NCBI GenBank assembly: GCA_036257595.1
Contig: DATAFF010000024.1
Span: forward strand, 32,217-96,216
Source of the DNA: DATAFF01 sp036257595
GTDB taxonomy: Bacteria > Pseudomonadota > Alphaproteobacteria > Rhizobiales > Aestuariivirgaceae
Direction: 5' to 3'
DNA: 64,000 bases
The notes under the pieces: model-generated
Told to the model about the DNA's origin: nothing
Database searches by the model: none
The model's input: only the letters and a program-made list of their open reading frames with translations
In this document: positions 42,094 through 51,085 of the stretch, piece after piece
Layout: each line of letters starts with the position of its first letter
How positions within the stretch are numbered: position 1 is the first letter of the stretch
Made by a program: the position numbers and the translations under genes

Positions 42094-42789
42094 TCAGGGT
42101 GGGCTCGTGAGCGCCAAGGTTCGCGTCGCCACCTGGTTGCGCGCCGCCGCATCGTGGAAGATGCCGATGATCGCCGTGCCGGCGGCGCTCGCTTCCGCGA
42201 TCATCGCCAGCACCCGCTCGCGATTGGCCGGATCGAGCGAGGCGGTCGGCTCGTCGAGCAGCAGGATCGGCGCCCTGGCGGCAAAGCCGCGGGCGATATT
42301 GACCCGCTGCTGCTCACCGCCGGAGAAGGTGACGGGTGACAGATGCCATAGCCGCGGCGGAATGGCGAGCCGCTCGAGCAGCTCCCCGGCCCGCGCCTTC
42401 GCCTTGGCGGCGTCCTCGCCGCGTTCGAGCAGGGGCTCGGCAACGATATCGAGCGTCGGCACCCGGGGTATGGCGCGGAGGAACTGAGTCACCGAGCCGA
42501 TGGTGTGGCGGCGGATATCGCCGATGAGCCGCGGCGTCGCCGTCGCGATGTCGATGACGCTGCCGCGATGCACAACTTCGATCCGTCCCGCGCCGGCGCG
42601 GTAGGTGCCATAGATCAGCTTGAGCAGCGAGCTCTTGCCGGTGCCGGAGGGGCCGGTCACCGCCAGCACCTCGCCGCGCGCCAGCGTGAGCTCGAGACCA
42701 TTGAACACCGCGATCTCGACGCCGCCCTGGATATGCAGCCGAAAGGTCTTGCAGAGATTGGTGATCTCGAGAAGCTTTGATATCGTCAT
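42094..42789 (-). CDS. phnL: C-P lyase ABC-type subunit PhnL
   Basis: 231 residues, ABC ATPase fold: Walker A TGPSGTGKSSLLK, signature FSGGEQQRVNIARG, Walker B ILLLDEPTASLDP. Required with PhnG-K for phosphonate breakdown, not for transport. N-terminus LEITNLCKTFRLH is typical. Starts three bases after the phnK stop. Confidence 0.93.
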   Translation of the reverse strand: MTISKLLEITNLCKTFRLHIQGGVEIAVFNGLELTLARGEVLAVTGPSGTGKSSLLKLIYGTYRAGAGRIEVVHRGSVIDIATATPRLIGDIRRHTIGSVTQFLRAIPRVPTLDIVAEPLLERGEDAAKAKARAGELLERLAIPPRLWHLSPVTFSGGEQQRVNIARGFAARAPILLLDEPTASLDPANRERVLAMIAEASAAGTAIIGIFHDAAARNQVATRTLALTSPP

Positions 42790-42792
42790 GCT

Positions 42793-43578
42793 CTAGACCT
42801 GCAGCACCGACGACACCAGGAGCTGCGTGTAGGGTTCCTGCGGATCCTCCAGCACCTGGTCGGTGAGCCCGCTCTCGATCACCCGGCCGGCCTGCATCAC
42901 TATCATCCGGCTCGACAGCAACCGCGCCACCGCCAGGTCATGGGTGACCACCACCGCCGACAGTCCCGATCCATGGGTCAGCCGCCGCATCAGATCGAGC
43001 AGCCGCGCCTGGACCGACACGTCGAGCCCGCCGGTCGGCTCGTCCATGAAGACGAGCCGCGGCCCGGTGACCAGATTGCGGGCGATCTGCAGGCGCTGCC
43101 GCATGCCGCCGGAATAGGCAAGCGGACTGTCATCGATCCGGTCGGCCTCGATCTCGACCCGGTCGAGCCAGTCGAGCGCCGCACCCCTGATCCGGCCGTA
43201 ATGGCGCTCGCCCACCGCCATCAACCGCTCGCCGATATTGGCGCCGGCCGACACGCCCATTCGCAGGCCCTCGCGCGGGTCCTGATGCACGAAGCCCCAA
43301 TCGGTGCGCATGAGGAAGCGGCGCTCCGCCTCGCTCAACCGATCGAGCGCCACCATCCGCTGGTCGCGGAGCCGATAGTGAACCCGTCCGCTCGATGGAG
43401 CGAGTTGCATCGACAGGCATTTGAGCAGCGTCGATTTCCCCGAGCCCGACTCGCCGACGATCGCCAGCACCTCGCCCGCCCACAGCGCGAAGCTCACATC
43501 GAGGCAGCCGACCCGCCCGCCATAAAGCTTGCCGAGCCCCTCGGCGACGAGCAGCGGTTGATCGTCCGCCAGTGTCAT
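42793..43578 (-). CDS. phnK: C-P lyase ABC-type subunit PhnK
   Basis: 261 residues, ABC ATPase that docks on the PhnGHIJ core. Walker A GESGSGKSTLLKCL, GFVHQDPREGLRMGVSAGANI, signature YSGGMRQRLQIARN, Walker B LVFMDEPTGGLDVSVQAR. ATG 43578 overlaps the phnJ stop by four bases (ATGA). Confidence 0.94.
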   Translation of the reverse strand: MTLADDQPLLVAEGLGKLYGGRVGCLDVSFALWAGEVLAIVGESGSGKSTLLKCLSMQLAPSSGRVHYRLRDQRMVALDRLSEAERRFLMRTDWGFVHQDPREGLRMGVSAGANIGERLMAVGERHYGRIRGAALDWLDRVEIEADRIDDSPLAYSGGMRQRLQIARNLVTGPRLVFMDEPTGGLDVSVQARLLDLMRRLTHGSGLSAVVVTHDLAVARLLSSRMIVMQAGRVIESGLTDQVLEDPQEPYTQLLVSSVLQV

Positions 43579-44431
43579 CGCCGCTTCCCGCTGCTGCCCA
43601 GGCCCGCGGCGCGCCGCTTGCTGCAATGATCGGTGTCGGAGCACACGAACATGCGCGTCCCCCGGTCGTCCATGATGATCTCGTCGAGAAAGCTGTCGCG
43701 GCCGCCGCACAGCGCACAAGGGTGATCGAAGCGTTGGACCGAGAAGGGATGATCCTCGAAATCGAGGCTGACCACCCTGCTATAGGGCGGGATGGCATAG
43801 ATCCGCTTCTCGCGCCCGGCTCCGAACAGCTGCAGCGCCGGGCATCGGTCGAGCTTCGGATTGTCGAATTTGGGAATGGGCGAGGGGTCGAGCACGTAGC
43901 GCCCCGCCACCCGCGCCGGATAGGCATAGGTGGTGGCGATATGGCCGAAGCGCGCAATGTCCTCATAGAGCTTCACATGCATCACGCCGTATTCGGCGAG
44001 CGCATGCATCTTGCGCGTCTCGGTCTCGCGCGGTTCGAGGAATCGCAAGGGTTCCGGGATCGGCACCTGGAGGACGAGGATCTGCCCTTCGCCGAGCGGC
44101 GTCTCGGGGATGCGGTGGCGCGTCTGGATCACCGTGGCGCGGCGCGTGTCCTCGGTCGTCGCGATACCTGCCGTGCGCACGAAGAATTTGCGGATGCTCA
44201 CCGCATTGGTTGTGTCGTCCGCACCCTGATCGATCACCTTGAGCACGTCGTCCGGCTTGAGGAGGCTGGCGGTGACCTGGACCCCGCCGGTTCCCCAGCC
44301 ATAGGGCATCGGCATCTCGCGGCTGGCGACGGCACCTGATAGCCAGGAACTGCCACCGCCTTGAGGATCGCCCGGCGGATCATCCGTTTCGTCTGCTCGT
44401 TCAGATAGGCGAAATTATAGGCAGGCGTCAC
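43575..44431 (-). pseudogene. phnJ: C-P lyase core subunit PhnJ, apparent one-base frameshift
   Basis: Radical SAM enzyme that cleaves the C-P bond. The N-terminus (GTG 44431; AYNFAYLNEQTKRMIRRAIL ... VPGYQVP) is in one frame and the rest (MPMPYGWGTGG onward, from 44315) in the -1 frame. Restoring one base near 44330 gives the expected YQVPFASREMPMPYG. Read as is, the first frame ends at 44234 after 66 residues. The glycine matching the E. coli radical Gly32 (VPGY) is in the first part, the Fe-S cysteines (CALC ... MFVCSDTDHC) in the second. No slippery heptamer is visible. Overlaps phnI and phnK by four bases each. Mutation or sequencing error. Confidence 0.88.
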
Positions 44432-45510
44432 GCCGAGTCCTCCGGCGTTGCCTTTGGTTCGGCGCGCAGCCGTCGCAGCAATTCGAGCTCCGCCTGGAAG
44501 TCCACATAATGCGGCAGCTTGAGATGCTCGACGAAGCCGGTCGCCTGCACATTGTCGGCATGCGACAGCACGAACTCCTCGTCCTGCGCCGGCGCGGTCC
44601 GCTCCTCGCCGAACTCGTCCGCCCTGAGCGCCCGGTCGACCAGCGCCATCGCCATCGCCTTGCGCTCGAGCTGGCCGAACACCAGGCCATAGCCGCGGGT
44701 GAATTGCGGCGGCGTCTCGGGCGATCCGACGAACTGGTTCACCATCTCGCATTCGGTGACCGCGATGGTTCCGATGGCGATCTCGAAGCCGAGCTCCTCC
44801 GGCGTGAACAGCACCGTCGCCTCGCCAAAGCGAATCTCGCCGGCAAAGGGGTGAGTGCGGCCATAGCCGCGTTGCGTCGAATAGGCGAGCGCCAGCAGGA
44901 AGCCCTCGTCGCCGCGCGCCAGCGTCTGCAGCCTGAGGTCCCGATCGGCCGGAAAGTCGAGCGGTGCGGTGGTGAGATCGCCAGGTTCGCCGTCGCCCTG
45001 CTGCGGCTCCTCGATGAGCCCCTCCGCGCCGAGCAGCGACAGCACCCGCGGCAGCGAAGTGTCGAGTGTTTCGGAAGACGTTGCCGCCGGCTCGGGCAGG
45101 CTGTTGCCGGCCAGCGCGAAGTCAATGAGCCGGTGCGAATAGTCGAAGGTCGCTCCGAGGATCTGGCCGCCTGGAATATCCTTGAAGGTCGCCGACACCC
45201 GCCGGCGCACCGCCATCCTTGCGGTGTCGAGCGGCGCTGAATAGCCGAAGCGTGGCAGGGTGGTGCGGGCGGCGCGGATCAGGAAGATCGCCTCGATGAG
45301 ATCGCCGCGCGACTGCTTGACGGCGAGCGCCGCCAGAGCCGGATCATAGAGCGAGCCCTCCGCCATCACCCGGTCGACTGCCAGCGTCAGCTGCTCGGCG
45401 ATCTGCTCGACCGTCACCGCCGGCACCTTCGGGTCGCCGCGCCGATCCTCGGCGAGGAGTTTGTGCGCCGCCTCGATCGCCCGCTCGCCGCCTTTCACCG
45501 CCACATACAT
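44428..45510 (-). CDS. phnI: C-P lyase core subunit PhnI
   Basis: 360 residues. With PhnG, H, L it displaces adenine of ATP by phosphonate to form ribose 1-phosphonate 5-triphosphate. Family pattern: MYVAVKGGERAIEAAHKLL at the start, FLIRAARTTLPRF, VRRRVSATFKDIPGGQILGATFDY, LALAYSTQRGYGRTHPF and LPHYVDFQAELELLR. ATG 45510 overlaps the phnH stop by one base. Confidence 0.96.
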   Translation of the reverse strand: MYVAVKGGERAIEAAHKLLAEDRRGDPKVPAVTVEQIAEQLTLAVDRVMAEGSLYDPALAALAVKQSRGDLIEAIFLIRAARTTLPRFGYSAPLDTARMAVRRRVSATFKDIPGGQILGATFDYSHRLIDFALAGNSLPEPAATSSETLDTSLPRVLSLLGAEGLIEEPQQGDGEPGDLTTAPLDFPADRDLRLQTLARGDEGFLLALAYSTQRGYGRTHPFAGEIRFGEATVLFTPEELGFEIAIGTIAVTECEMVNQFVGSPETPPQFTRGYGLVFGQLERKAMAMALVDRALRADEFGEERTAPAQDEEFVLSHADNVQATGFVEHLKLPHYVDFQAELELLRRLRAEPKATPEDSA

Positions 45511-46118
45511 CAGCGGCGCTCCCCCTGGTCGATCATCGTCGAACGCGGTATCCCGGCGACCTGCGACGGGGCGAGGAGGAAACAGTCGGCGCCCAGCGGG
45601 AAGCGCCGGTGATTGGCGATCAACGCCGGCCAGAAATCATGAGGCTCGGGCACGATGGCCAGCCGGCGCTCGGTCTTGATCCCCGGACCGGTGAGCCGCA
45701 CGCCGCCTGTGTGGCTCATCGCCGCGAGCGGAATGATCAAGGTCGCCGAGCGGTCGGGATATTCGGCCGTGCCGATTCGGCAACGCTCGAGCACTTGCGC
45801 AACATGAGCCGGCGCGACCAGCAGGAACGCCGCATCCTCGATCCTCGGCACGATAGGGCAGCCGGCATGAAACCTGATATAGGCCGCGCTCTCCTCGCTC
45901 GCATGGGCCGGATCGATCCACAGCGGCGTGTCCAGGTCGCAGAGCGTCAGGCAGAGTTGCGCTGCTCCCGAGCCGAGCGAAGGTGGTGCCGCAAGGGCGA
46001 CCGGCAGGTGCTCGATGCACCCCGGTCGGGCCATGACCTCGAGCAGCGTACGGAACACGCAAGCCCCATCGATCGCCGGATCCGCGAAACCGGCACCCCT
46101 CGCCAGCGCCTCAGACAT
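45510..46118 (-). CDS. phnH: C-P lyase core subunit PhnH
   Basis: 202 residues. Core complex subunit with a PLP-transferase-like fold but no cofactor. Visible family features: FRTLLEVMARPGCIEHLP, LCLTLCDLDTPLWI, YIRFHAGCPIV, TLIIPLA and GGVRLTGPGI. ATG 46118 lies inside phnG (8-bp overlap), so translation is coupled. Confidence 0.94.
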   Translation of the reverse strand: MSEALARGAGFADPAIDGACVFRTLLEVMARPGCIEHLPVALAAPPSLGSGAAQLCLTLCDLDTPLWIDPAHASEESAAYIRFHAGCPIVPRIEDAAFLLVAPAHVAQVLERCRIGTAEYPDRSATLIIPLAAMSHTGGVRLTGPGIKTERRLAIVPEPHDFWPALIANHRRFPLGADCFLLAPSQVAGIPRSTMIDQGERR

Positions 46119-46563
46119 CGCCGCGCACCATGGTGAAGAAATCGACCTTGGTGGCAGCGCTCTTGGCGCTCCTGTCGCGCAGCCGCACGTCCCGCCGCAT
46201 CTCGAGCGGCACGATGACACGGTCGAACAGCGCCAGACCATGGTCGGGATGCTGCAGCATGGCATCGAGGATCGCTGCCAACCGGGCGTGATCGCCATTG
46301 CGCCCGGCGAGATAGCCGTGGCCGATCGTTCCATCGGCGAGGCGCACGCTGCACCGCGTGACCGTCATCTCGCCGACATTGAACGGCGCGCCCGTGCCGC
46401 CGATCCGGCCACGCACCATGACAAGGCCGGTCTCCGGCGCCCTCAGCGCGACATGATCCGGCAGGGGTTCGCGCAAAGCGAGCGCTTGCAGGTCCTCGAA
46501 TGTGGCATTGGCCAGCGCCGCCATCCATCGCCGCCGCTGGCCCTGTGACGGGTCGGCTGACAT
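46111..46563 (-). CDS. phnG: C-P lyase core subunit PhnG
   Basis: 150 residues, same as E. coli PhnG. Motifs: RRRWMAALANATFEDL, PETGLVMVRGRIGGTGAPFNVGEM (shown in part), TRCSVRLADGTIGHGYLAGR, AATKVDFFTMVRGD. Three in-frame starts exist (TTG 46605, ATG 46587, ATG 46563); the last matches family length. No Pho box or phnF regulator precedes it; a heptamer remnant and an amidase gene lie upstream. Confidence 0.93.
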   Translation of the reverse strand: MSADPSQGQRRRWMAALANATFEDLQALALREPLPDHVALRAPETGLVMVRGRIGGTGAPFNVGEMTVTRCSVRLADGTIGHGYLAGRNGDHARLAAILDAMLQHPDHGLALFDRVIVPLEMRRDVRLRDRSAKSAATKVDFFTMVRGDV

Positions 46564-46608
46564 CGCCGCCGACTGTGGGCGATCCATATGCCAGTTCTGC
46601 GACAACGA

Positions 46609-46637
46609 GGCAGTCGGCAGTCGCCAGTAGGCAGGTC
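46609..46637. repeat. Heptamer repeat remnant (single arm)
   Basis: About four units (GGCAGTC, GGCAGTC, GCCAGTA, GGCAGGT) with only a short GGCAGGTCCTGC inversion at the end. It is the only copy not in a convergent gap (amidase and phnG both read leftward). May weaken read-through from the amidase gene into phn. Confidence 0.75.
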
Positions 46638-46647
46638 CTGCACCACC

Positions 46648-48093
46648 TCAATTGCTGGGGTGACCGGCGGAGCAGGGTGGGGGTCCGATCTCGAATCCCG
46701 CCTTCTCCAGGAAAAAGGCGGCCCGCAGCACGACATCGTCGCGCCCGGGCTGACCGACCAGCTGTGCGCCGATCGGCAACCCGCTTCGCGACAGACCGAC
46801 CGGCATCGATGCTGCCGGCTGACCGGTCACGCTGAACAGCTCGGTGAATGGCGCAAATCCGGCGCCGAGCTTGGCGTTGCTGTCATGGTCGAACCGGTTG
46901 GTGCGGGTGTCGAAAGCGCCGATCCGCGGCGCCAGCTGCGCGGTGGTCGGGGTGAGCAGCAGATCGAACCTGCTCAGCTGCTCGAGCACCCGCACGGAGA
47001 TTTCATGCAGCGTCTGGCGCGCTTCGAGATAGTCGACGGCGCTGAGCGTGGCGTTGCGCTTCAGCGCATCGGCGGTGAGCGCCTCCATCTCGTCGGGCCG
47101 CGCCTCGCGGCCGAGCTCGCGCGCCCGCCGCGCCATCAGAAGCCCGATCTCGCCATGCCAGATCTTCTCGGCTTCGCTGCTGAGCGTCGGCTCGTCGGGA
47201 AAGGCCGTGTCGACGATCATATGGCCGGCCCGTTCCATGAGCCGCGCCGCTTCACCGACCGCTGCCGCGATCTCGGCGTCGACCGCGATGCCGGCCGGCC
47301 CCTTGGTGACGAGCCCGATCGTGAGGTGCCGGAGCGGCTCCTCGAGAATGGCGCCGAAGGATTCCACCTCCGGGGTCACGCGATAGCGCCCGCCCGGCTC
47401 GGGTCCCGCAGTGAGATCGAGCAGCGCCGCGCTGTCGCGCACCGAGCGGGTCAGCGCGTGCTCGCAATTGTGCCCGGCGGCAAGCTCCGGGAAATACGGG
47501 CCGATCGGAACGAGGCCGCGGCTCGGCTTGAGCCCGAATATGCCGCACACCGCCGCCGGCACCCGGATCGAGCCGGCATTGTCGTTGCCATGGGCGATCG
47601 GCACCATCCGGCTCGCCACCGCAGCCGCTGCGCCGCCGCTCGAGCCGCCGGGCGAGCGGTTGCGATTCCACGGATTGCGCGTCGGACCCCGGAGCGTCGG
47701 CTCGGTGGTCCAATCGGCGGCGAATTCCGGCGTGTTGGTCTTGCCGAGAATGACGAGCCCCGCCTTGCGCAGCCGGTGGACCAGCTCGCTGTCGGGACGG
47801 CAAGGCGAGCCCTCGAAGTACCGGCAGGAAAAGGTGGTGGGCCAGCCCTCGACATAGACATTGTTGTCCTTCACGAGGCAGGGCACGCCGGCGAGCGGCG
47901 CGTCGCGGTCGACCGCTGCCGCCTGCTTCATGGCCTGCTCCTTGTCGAGCAGCACCACGGCATTGAGCTTCGGATTGAGGGTTTCGATCGCCTCGAGCGC
48001 CGCAGCGACAATGTCCTGCGGCATTTTCTTGCGGTCGTGAACGAGCGCGGCGAGCGCCGTCGCGTCGAGCTTGGCATAGTCGTCTTGTGTCAT
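46648..48093 (-). CDS. Amidase signature-family amidase
   Basis: 481 residues. Ser-cisSer-Lys triad: Lys in PCLVKDNNVYVEG, Ser in SPGGSSGGAAAAVAS, Ser in NDNAGSIRVPAA. Hydrolyses amide bonds of small molecules; the substrate is unknown and it is not a GatA (no gatB/C nearby). ATG 48093. Co-directional with and 84 bp upstream of phnG, so it may share transcripts, but a functional link to phosphonates is not shown. Confidence 0.9.
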   Translation of the reverse strand: MTQDDYAKLDATALAALVHDRKKMPQDIVAAALEAIETLNPKLNAVVLLDKEQAMKQAAAVDRDAPLAGVPCLVKDNNVYVEGWPTTFSCRYFEGSPCRPDSELVHRLRKAGLVILGKTNTPEFAADWTTEPTLRGPTRNPWNRNRSPGGSSGGAAAAVASRMVPIAHGNDNAGSIRVPAAVCGIFGLKPSRGLVPIGPYFPELAAGHNCEHALTRSVRDSAALLDLTAGPEPGGRYRVTPEVESFGAILEEPLRHLTIGLVTKGPAGIAVDAEIAAAVGEAARLMERAGHMIVDTAFPDEPTLSSEAEKIWHGEIGLLMARRARELGREARPDEMEALTADALKRNATLSAVDYLEARQTLHEISVRVLEQLSRFDLLLTPTTAQLAPRIGAFDTRTNRFDHDSNAKLGAGFAPFTELFSVTGQPAASMPVGLSRSGLPIGAQLVGQPGRDDVVLRAAFFLEKAGFEIGPPPCSAGHPSN

Positions 48094-48189
48094 GGGAGGA
48101 ACCGTGCCGCAGGACCGGCAGGGAGTTCAAGTCCCATCGGATCGTGTCGGGCCGTTGACAGATCGACCGGGACGGTCTAGTCGCCGGTC

Positions 48190-49608
48190 ATGGACAGGCG
48201 ATCGGTTCCGGTGATCCTGGGCGGCGGTGGCGGCACCCGGCTCTGGCCGGTTTCCCGCGACAGCTTTCCCAAGCAGTTTCTGAAAATTCTCGCACCCACC
48301 TCGAGCCTGCAGCAGGCCGTGCTGCGGACCTCCGCCAAGGAGGTCTTCGCCCGGCCGATCGTCATGACGATCGATCCCTACCGTTTTCTCGTGCGCCAGC
48401 AGCTCGAGGAGATTGGCTGCGACGCCGAGATCGTGATCGAGCCGGAGCGGCGCGATTCCGGTCCGGCGATCCTGGCCGCGGCCCTTCTGGTGGCGCCCGA
48501 GACGGTGCTGTTCGTCAGCGCTGCCGATCATCTGATCGAGAACAAGGACGGCCTGCTCGAGGACTTCCGCAACGCCGCCATGGCGGCGCAAGGTGGCGCG
48601 CTCGTCACCTTCGGCATTGTCCCGAGCCGTCCCACCGGCGCCTATGGCTATATCCGTCCCGGCGGGCCGCTCGAAGAAGTTCCCGAAGCCGAGCGCGTGG
48701 CGCGCTTCGTCGAGAAGCCCGGCCCCGCCATGGCCGAGCAGCTGATCGCCGAAGGCTGCCTGTGGAACTCCGGGAATTTCGTATTCCGCGCCGCCACGGT
48801 GATCGAGCAATATCAGCGCTTCGATCCGGACACGCTGGCTGCGGTGCGCGACAGTGTCGCGAGCGCCAAGCGCGATCTCGGCTTCCTGCGGCTCGACCGC
48901 GCTGCCTTCGCGGCGGCCCGCCGGAGCTCCTTCGACTATGCGGTGATGGAGCGCACCGACAGGGCCGCGGTGGTCAAGGCCCATTTCGACTGGAGCGATC
49001 TCGGCGATTGGGAGGCGGTGTGGCGGCATCTGCCGCGCGATGCTGAGGGCAATGCGCTGTCGGGCCAGACCGAGATGCTCGATGCCCGCAACAACCTGAT
49101 CTATTCCGATTCAGGGATCGTGGCGGTGGCCGATGTCGACGATCTCGTGGTGGTCGCCGCGGGCGATGCCGTGCTCGTCGCCGACCGCCGCCGGCCGGGG
49201 CGCGTCAAGGAGCTGGTGGAGAGGGTGCAGGCGCGCGGTCATCGCCAGGGCAGCGAGCATTTGCGCAACTATCGGCCCTGGGGTTGGTACCAGACGATGG
49301 ACAGCGGTCCGCGCTTCCAGGTCAAGCGCATCGCAGTGCGGCCGGGGTGCCGCCTGTCGCTGCAGCGCCATCATCACCGGGCCGAGCATTGGGTCGTGGT
49401 GCGCGGCACCGCCGAGGTCACCATCGACGGCACGACGAGCATGCTGTCGGAGAACGAGTCGACCTATATCCCGATCGGCAGCACCCACCGGCTGAGCAAT
49501 CCCGGCCGGATCGAGCTCGAGCTCATCGAGGTGCAGACCGGCAGCTATCTCGGCGAGGACGACATCGTGCGCCTCGCGGACGATTTCTCGCGACGGCCGG
49601 AAGAGTGA
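48190..49608 (+). CDS. manC: Mannose-1-phosphate guanylyltransferase / mannose-6-phosphate isomerase
   Basis: Makes GDP-mannose for surface polysaccharide. 472 residues. N-terminal nucleotidyltransferase: ILGGGGGTRLWPVSRDSFPK, TGAYGYIRPG, VARFVEKPG; C-terminal type II isomerase cupin (about 350-465): YRPWGWYQTMD, LSLQRHHHRAEHWVVVRG, STYIPIGSTHRLSN. AlgA/XanB type. Divergent from the amidase, convergent with the cell-wall hydrolase. Confidence 0.95.
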   Translation: MDRRSVPVILGGGGGTRLWPVSRDSFPKQFLKILAPTSSLQQAVLRTSAKEVFARPIVMTIDPYRFLVRQQLEEIGCDAEIVIEPERRDSGPAILAAALLVAPETVLFVSAADHLIENKDGLLEDFRNAAMAAQGGALVTFGIVPSRPTGAYGYIRPGGPLEEVPEAERVARFVEKPGPAMAEQLIAEGCLWNSGNFVFRAATVIEQYQRFDPDTLAAVRDSVASAKRDLGFLRLDRAAFAAARRSSFDYAVMERTDRAAVVKAHFDWSDLGDWEAVWRHLPRDAEGNALSGQTEMLDARNNLIYSDSGIVAVADVDDLVVVAAGDAVLVADRRRPGRVKELVERVQARGHRQGSEHLRNYRPWGWYQTMDSGPRFQVKRIAVRPGCRLSLQRHHHRAEHWVVVRGTAEVTIDGTTSMLSENESTYIPIGSTHRLSNPGRIELELIEVQTGSYLGEDDIVRLADDFSRRPEE

Positions 49609-49616
49609 CCACTCTT

Positions 49617-49685
49617 GAGGCAATAGGCAGTAGGCAATAGGGAGGTGCTCCGTGCACTGCCTATCTGCCTAATGCCTAATGCCTT
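49617..49685. repeat. Heptamer hairpin element 6
   Basis: Left arm 49617-49640 (AGGCAATAGGCAGTAGGCAATA), loop 49641-49652 (GGAGGTGCTCCG, itself GGAG...CTCC), right arm 49653-49685 (CACTGCCTATCTGCCTAATGCC). Between the manC and hydrolase 3' ends; the right arm stops four bases before the hydrolase stop codon. Confidence 0.9.
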
Positions 49686-49689
49686 CCAC

Positions 49690-50217
49690 TCACCCCTGAT
49701 AGAAAATGTGCCTGCCGATCTGGCCGGTGCGCTTGAGCTTGCGCGACCAGCTCGGCGATACCGAGACCGCGTGATAATGCGTCGACTGCGCCAGCAATCC
49801 CCTGGGGAGATCGGGGCTCAGACAGTCGCCGTCGCACAACAGCAGGAATGCGCTGCGCTGCAGGATCTGCTGCCACGGCTCCCACTCGGTTATGCGATCG
49901 GCCTTGCCGTCGCAGCGATAGGAAAACTGACAGCGATTGATGCGGTGTGCGTTCTGGTTGACCACATCGCAGATTGTTCGCGGATAGGCCGGATTTTTGG
50001 CCCGGTTGATGATCACCTGACCGACCGCCATCTGCCCGGGCGCGGGTTCCCCGCGTGCCTCGAAATAGATCGCTTCAGCCAGACAGAAGCGCTCGGAAGC
50101 GAATCTCCAAGGCATTGAAGTGTATGTCGAAGGTGTTGAAAATGCAGGATTTGCCGCCCACGCAATACCTGCCAGTCCCACGGCGCCGATCAGCGCCGCC
50201 ATCCGAAGCAAGCCCAT
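49690..50217 (-). CDS. Cell wall hydrolase, SleB family
   Basis: 175 residues. Signal peptide (about 1-22, MAALIGAVGLAGIAWA) and a Hydrolase_2 (SleB) domain: CLAEAIYFEARGEPAPGQMA with the likely catalytic Glu, VGQVIINRAKNPAYPRTICDVV, CQFSYRCDG and THYHAVSVSPSW ... IGRHIFYQ. Lytic transglycosylase-like peptidoglycan remodelling in known members. ATG 50217. 159 bp separate it from phoB upstream, so probably independent. Confidence 0.9.
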   Translation of the reverse strand: MGLLRMAALIGAVGLAGIAWAANPAFSTPSTYTSMPWRFASERFCLAEAIYFEARGEPAPGQMAVGQVIINRAKNPAYPRTICDVVNQNAHRINRCQFSYRCDGKADRITEWEPWQQILQRSAFLLLCDGDCLSPDLPRGLLAQSTHYHAVSVSPSWSRKLKRTGQIGRHIFYQG

Positions 50218-50376
50218 TTGCCACCCTCATCGCCGTAATGAAGAAAGCGTTACGTCGTCCCCTCAGGGGCGAGGCTAGATGCCCGGGCAAAAAGGCAAGA
50301 ACTTGCATCGTAGATGACGATTTTGGGACGATCCACGCCGCGAAATTAGCGGTGGATTCCGTGGATTAGTGCGGCC

Positions 50377-51072
50377 TTACGCAGCGAAACGCTCGTCGAA
50401 GGAGTAGCCCATGCCGCGCACTGTCCTGATCGGATCGGGCTCGCGTCCGCGCCTGATCGCCTTTCTAAGCCGTCCGACATGAACATCGACTGTACGCTCG
50501 TCGATATAGATGTCGCGCCCCCACACCGCATCGAGCAACTGGGCGCGGCTATAGACCCGGCCGGGACTCTGCATCAGATGCTCGAGCAGCCGGAACTCGG
50601 TCGGCGATAGATTGATGTCGCGGCTGCCGCGCGTGACGCGGCGATTGCGCCGGTCGAGGCTGATATCGCCGGCCCGCAGCGTGTCGGCCACCGCATCGGG
50701 ATTGGCGCGCCGCAGGATACCGCGCACCCGCGCCATCAGCTCGGGCACCGAGAACGGCTTCACCACATAATCATCGGCACCGGTGGCGAGCCCGCGCACC
50801 CGCTCGGTTTCCTCGCCGCGGGCAGTCAGCATCACGATGGGAATGTCGCGCGTCTCGGGCCGCGCCCTGAGCAGGCGGCACACCTCGATGCCGGAGATGC
50901 CAGGCAGCATCCAGTCGAGAATGATGAGATCGGGACGCTCCTCGGTGATAAGGAGCGGCACCTCCTCGCCGCTGGCCGCGGTGCGAGGCCGGTAGCCCTC
51001 GGCTTCGAGATTGTAGCTCAGGAGGACCTGGAGCGGCTCTTCGTCCTCCACGATCAGGATCGAGGCAGACAC
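50377..51072 (-). CDS. phoB: Phosphate regulon response regulator PhoB
   Basis: 231 residues, OmpR/PhoB type. Receiver: acidic ED at 9-10, phospho-Asp in IILDWMLPGISG near residue 53, Thr in VMLTARGE, Lys in DYVVKPFS. C-terminal winged helix: LSPTEFRLLEHLMQSPGRVYSR, VDVHVGRLRKAI, IRTVRGMGYSF. Activates Pho-box genes under phosphate starvation, e.g. pstS here. Last gene of the pst run, 13 bp after phoU. phoR is not in the window. Confidence 0.95.
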   Translation of the reverse strand: MSASILIVEDEEPLQVLLSYNLEAEGYRPRTAASGEEVPLLITEERPDLIILDWMLPGISGIEVCRLLRARPETRDIPIVMLTARGEETERVRGLATGADDYVVKPFSVPELMARVRGILRRANPDAVADTLRAGDISLDRRNRRVTRGSRDINLSPTEFRLLEHLMQSPGRVYSRAQLLDAVWGRDIYIDERTVDVHVGRLRKAIRRGREPDPIRTVRGMGYSFDERFAA

Positions 51073-51085
51073 GGACGGATCCTCA

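Noticed and set aside
44300..44345. Programmed frameshifting in phnJ
   Set aside because: No X-XXY-YYZ heptamer, homopolymer or downstream hairpin was apparent at the break; mutation or base error is simpler.
46564..48189. Pho box upstream of phnG or the amidase
   Set aside because: No pair of CTGTCAT-like repeats four bases apart was found in the phnG or amidase upstream regions.
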